Positions 60,721 to 64,000 of a stretch of DNA of 64,000 nucleotides are shown here, piece by piece. A program made the position numbers and the translations under genes. The stretch is from Strigamia acuminata (taxonomy: Eukaryota; Arthropoda; Chilopoda; Geophilomorpha; Linotaeniidae), in contig OX442316.1 in NCBI GenBank assembly GCA_949358305.1, positions 10,292,001 to 10,356,000 of the forward strand, given 5' to 3'. The stretch's first letter is position 1, and each line of letters opens with the position of its first letter. Under the pieces are notes generated by a model. It was not told the DNA's origin. It made no database searches and was given only the letters and a program-made list of their open reading frames with translations.

Positions 60721-61700
60721 CGGCCTGCACGCGAAGCACACGGCGTTCGACTGAGGTGAGTTTTACTTTTAATTTCTAGTTTTTGCGAAAATTTTACTCG
60801 TTTCTAGACTAGTGTTAGCAGAGTTTTGTTTATGTGTTTTGTGTTTAGTGTTTTGTACGGTTAAGGCGAGCATATTTAATTAGTTTTTCTTAATTTGTTT
60901 TTTGGAAATTGTATCCAATTTTATTATACTGTAATTACATGGTAATTTATTAATTTAGTTTTTATCCGTTATTTTGCATTTTAGAAGAAGTAGAGGAATT
61001 TCAATTTAATTTGTCTTTTTAGTTTTATTTAATATTTTATAAATATTTTATTTAACTTTATTTCGGAATGGAAATTTAGTTATTAATCTTTTATTAACTT
61101 GTATACTTATTTTACATTTTTTTAAGTTGCTAATTTTGCATTTTTAAAAAATAGGTTTGTCGACGCACGAGTCGAATAACGCGGACGATAACATAGACGA
61201 CAATATGGATACCGGAGCACTAGCACTAGCACTAGCATAAAAGACGAATCCTCGGACAGCTAAACCTATTTTCAGATTTTATTTGATTTCTTATTATAAT
61301 TATAACATAATCTCTACTGTATAATTTTAATTGTGTATCAGTTTCATGTATAATTTTGTATAATTTTATTTAATTTTATTTTCGCGTAATTATGTATGAA
61401 CGTTTTTTTTTTCAGGTTAACATCAGGAAGACATCGTGGGACATTTTGAAGGGGCCCAGAGCGTGGCACACTCTGGGTCCTGAGCGTGGCACACTCTGGG
61501 TCCTGAGCGTGGCACACTCTGGGTCCTGGGTGTGGTAATACGGCGGAGTCTCAAGGGGGATGTTTACCCGAGATTATCCTTAAATGGTCCGTTATAACCC
61601 GCTTAAACCTTTGATTAGCCATTTATTTTCCTTTTAAGGAAAAATTTGTAAATATTGTATGTAAAGTGTATATTTTTATTTCAATAAAATTTTATTTTCT
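60721..61700 (+). ncRNA. Candidate spliced non-coding (or small-peptide) transcript
   Basis: A GC-richer stretch ends CGACTGAG before GTGAGT at 60756. An acceptor AAAATAG precedes 61155, a T9-CAG acceptor precedes 61416, and AATAAA lies at 61683-61688. The middle segment has a 12-codon ORF (MDTGALALALA, 61205-61240) made largely of CTAGCA repeats, open upstream in frame as STHESNNADDNIDDN. The donor of the middle exon is unclear. No protein family is recognised. Confidence 0.3.
61460..61528 (+). repeat. Three perfect 23-base tandem repeats
   Basis: Three identical copies of AGCGTGGCACACTCTGGGTC plus CTG, directly preceded by GGGCCCAGAG. The latter is nearly complementary to CTCTGGGTCC in each unit, so the array can fold in alternative hairpins. 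Confidence 0.92.
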
Positions 61701-61729
61701 ATAAGCTATGTCATTTCTTCAAAAATATT

Positions 61730-61780
61730 CTAAGTCCAAAAAGGCGAATCTATGCCAAATTTTTATAGGTTTGGACTTAG
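61730..61780. repeat. 11-base perfect inverted repeat
   Basis: CTAAGTCCAAA (61730-61740) and TTTGGACTTAG (61770-61780) flank 29 bases. It may be a small hairpin near the 3' end of the plus-strand transcript or the remains of a short inverted-repeat element. Confidence 0.8.
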
Positions 61781-61949
61781 TATAAAAAAGGGATGGTGGG
61801 TATACAGATTTCCCACTTTATTTGTATGTTTATTTTTAAATAACGCGAAGTAAATTAGAAAATATTAAGTGTTTTGTAATTTTTGTTGCAGCTTCATTAT
61901 AAACTACAACAAATTACAAAAGCACAACACATTAATTTTATTAACCTTT

Positions 61950-62430
61950 AAAGATATAAAAAAAATACAATGAAATGAAGAGAAATAAAAATAAAGCGTT
62001 GGAGATTCTCCGGCTGGGATATCACTGAAGAAGTCTTCACATTTGAACCTAAAAAACGAAAAATATCAAATTAGTAATTTATAAAGTTAATAAACCGTAC
62101 AAAAATAACACAAAAGGTCAAAACAAAGGCGATAGTTGAATACAGAAACTACTTTAATACGATAAACCTCGACAATTACAGTAACTGCCAAAAAATAAAC
62201 ACACTAGAAAACTACGATAATTAAAACTTATTGCTTTTTAAATTAATAGCGCAGTGTGAAAACAAACCACAAATAAATAAAAGAACAAAGCGCAAAACAA
62301 TGTGTAAAATAAAATAAAATAAATCAATTTACTCACCGTAGCGAATCCTCGACGTGTCTGTCTTCCACCGACCCGGGCGAAAACGGGCGAAAACTGGCGA
62401 AAACTGCGCTCTAAGCCAGCTTGAAAAAAG
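61950..62430 (-). ncRNA. Candidate two-exon minus-strand non-coding transcript
   Basis: On the minus strand, GGATTCGCTACG is followed by GTGAGTAA (exon end 62339). An acceptor CGTTTTTTAG precedes 62050, and AATAAA lies near 61945. The first exon contains three tandem TTTTCGCC units. No ATG is seen in exon 1, and the first ATG of exon 2 is followed at once by TGA, so coding is not evident. An open frame without an ATG (FKCEDFFSDIPAGESPTL) crosses the second exon. Confidence 0.35.
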
Positions 62431-62756
62431 AATATGCAAAGTAGTCCTGGCGTGCAGACTAATCAGCATAGCCAATCAAAAACTATGGAAACTTCTAGAA
62501 GTGTGACAACTTCCTGCCACACATTTTCCACCTAGTGATAAAAAATTAATCACATAATTTTTTTAGTACTCGTGAAATAATGCTATACATCTGTAGAAAA
62601 TGTCACAAAGTTCTATTCTCCAAACGTTTTGCAATAAAAAAAATTAAACTTTCTTCCTTCGTGTCAAACGTAATATATTTATTCATACGTACACCAACAC
62701 TTGATACGATTCAGTAAACAAGGCTAATTAACGTGTACTCATCTCACATCTCATGT

Positions 62757-62830
62757 ATGAGATAGTTCGGTGCGACGTTGTGTTGTCTGCCTTTGAGGGT
62801 GGGCGTGCGAGTTCGAATCCGCTCTCGTTA
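62757..62830 (+). mobile_element. tRNA-like block, possible SINE head
   Basis: GATAGTTCGGTGCGACG resembles a pol III A box, and GAGTTCGAATCC, 47 bases on, matches the B box well. The acceptor and T stems do not pair properly, so it is not a working tRNA gene. A tRNA-derived SINE or tRNA pseudogene fits. Confidence 0.35.
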
Positions 62831-63583
62831 TTTCTTGATTTGCTTTTTTTTTTCAAGCAAATTCTTTGGTGAATGCGGTTTGTCTAGTTGATACTTTCAC
62901 TGCAATTAAAAATGAGGTTTTTAATAAATTGTTCTGTTTAATCTACAATGTGAGCACGTATTAAATCCATAAACGTCTCGTTTGAATTCGTTCGTGATGA
63001 AGTTGTTGATGAGATGTTTCTATATTTGTTACCGTACATTATTCTGTCGATTCGGAAAATCTGAAAAAGTTGGAGAAAATATTAAATTCAGAATGACGCA
63101 AGCCATTTCCATGTCTTGAAATGATGTACTGGTAGGCTATTTTTTTATGAAAGCACCATAGTTGCACGGTACCTGGTTTTGGCTATGGTATATCATTTTA
63201 CCCATGTGCCTTATTTAATAAAGTTTAAGTTTATCAAGCGCCCATTACTTGACAAGTTCTGAAGTATATGCTGATTTTCGCTCGGATTTAAGTTTACTCG
63301 AGCCGTCACCTATTGGGAAAAACCACAACATAAAAATAAAGAGTCAAATAAAACGATGCTCTAATTAGAGGATTTCATGATTGCTAATAATGCTGTACGA
63401 CACATTCTTTGTCCAGTTCTCGCTTGCGACAGCAACTTTTTCAAAATTATTGGCGATTAATTTACTGACAAAAATAAAATACAGACAACGATCTGAAAAT
63501 AGTTGTTGAGAATTGGACAAGAACGATTTCAACTGCTTTTGCTTTTTGCATTATACCTCATATTAAGATAAATAGTTATCACT
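62831..63583. other. Non-coding DNA upstream of the last gene
   Basis: About 750 bases of ordinary AT-rich sequence that presumably contain the promoter of the gene starting at 63584. No specific element is recognised. Confidence 0.4.
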
Positions 63584-63979
63584 ATGTCTGCAGACGAACC
63601 AGAAATAACACCAACACCTTCGGTTCAACGTCGTCCTACATTTGTACCTATGTTGGAGAACGATGAGAAAAAGGGTATGATAACATTGAATTCACTTATC
63701 ACTAGAATGGATTCGAAATCAATCCTATACATTCCATTTAACCTGAAACAGTGGTGGAATCTATTTTGGAGAATTTGAGCAGGTTAAACCAGACAACAGA
63801 TTACGACACTTCATCGGACAGTGATTCCGAAAACGAATTAAACGAAATTATACACACAATCAATCTGAAACGATGCCAATTACGAAGAACTGAAATTGAC
63901 GACGTTCCAAAAATACAGAAACTGAAGAAAATGTGGTCGAGTAAATTGTTTGGTAAACAAAATATTTACAATTTAATGT
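63584..63979 (+). CDS. Unrecognised acidic protein, 5' part (gene continues beyond window)
   Basis: ATG at 63584 opens MSADEPEITPTPSVQRRPTF. A 77-base intron is inferred from a GTATGA donor at 63675 to an AG at 63751. Splicing removes the stop at 63776 and joins LENDEKK to VVESILENLSRL in frame. The second exon encodes a Ser/Asp/Glu cluster (TSSDSDSENELNE) and a basic helical stretch (PKIQKLKKMWSSKLFGKQ). It reaches a strong GTAAGTG donor at 63980, so more exons lie outside. I do not recognise a family. Confidence 0.55.
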
Positions 63980-64000
63980 AAGTGCACGTTTGAAACCACA

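Noticed and set aside
62757-62830. Functional tRNA gene
   Set aside because: The B box is good, but the T stem and acceptor stem do not pair and the A box is imperfect. It is listed only as a tRNA-like or SINE block.
1-64000. Prokaryotic features (operons, CRISPR arrays, Shine-Dalgarno sites)
   Set aside because: The spliced animal genes make these irrelevant. The tandem arrays seen have no CRISPR-like spacer structure.

Overview
This window is nuclear DNA from an arthropod, most likely an insect. It is AT-rich, introns are mostly 50-80 bases with GT-AG ends, and the recognisable proteins are animal genes with insect-like features, such as a pico-type MRL adaptor, a class IIa HDAC that keeps a catalytic tyrosine, and DRE-type promoter motifs. 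The species cannot be fixed from sequence alone. Exon boundaries below were worked out by hand from splice signals, reading phase and family resemblance. For the genes from UNC80 to aquaporin, the exon phases and, where both ends are visible, the total lengths were checked.

Layout. 1-4646 (+): the 3' third of UNC80, the NALCN channel auxiliary subunit. 5069-7260 (-): ERLEC1, an ER lectin with two MRH domains, tail-to-tail with UNC80. 7261-7709: a compact divergent promoter with DRE-like TATCGATA sites. 7710-9366 (+): YIF1, an ER-Golgi membrane trafficking protein. 9617-13470 (-): a two-pore channel (TPC1-like) that contains a textbook U12-type AT-AC intron. 16486-31450 (-): pico/lamellipodin (RAPH1 family), with an alternative first exon and a candidate 63-base cassette exon. 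31451-41697: a long non-coding interval with a candidate HDAC4 leader exon, a GC-rich patch and a strong short hairpin. 41698-52565 (+): complete HDAC4 (class IIa), 998 codons. 55640-57270: rearranged TopBP1-like fragments that include a roughly 385-base inverted duplication with a TATA box just upstream. 58348-59239 (+): a water-type aquaporin. 59240-63583: non-coding DNA with tandem repeats, two candidate spliced non-coding transcripts and a tRNA-like block. 63584-64000 (+): the start of an unrecognised acidic protein that runs out of the window.

The genes do not form one pathway. Two neighbours handle resting or endolysosomal cation currents (UNC80, TPC), two act in the early secretory pathway and share a promoter (ERLEC1, YIF1), and pico and HDAC4 lie head-to-head.

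The most interesting candidate is the TopBP1-derived inverted duplication at 55.7-56.9 kb. It has the architecture of an insect hairpin-RNA (endo-siRNA) locus made from a fragment of a DNA-damage gene, which could silence its parent gene. This is an inference and needs small-RNA data. Other notable points are the U12 AT-AC intron in TPC, a GC-AG intron in UNC80, the catalytic Tyr in HDAC4, a 26-base microexon in HDAC4 next to a predicted 14-3-3 site, and the extra LGEL motif offered by the pico cassette exon.
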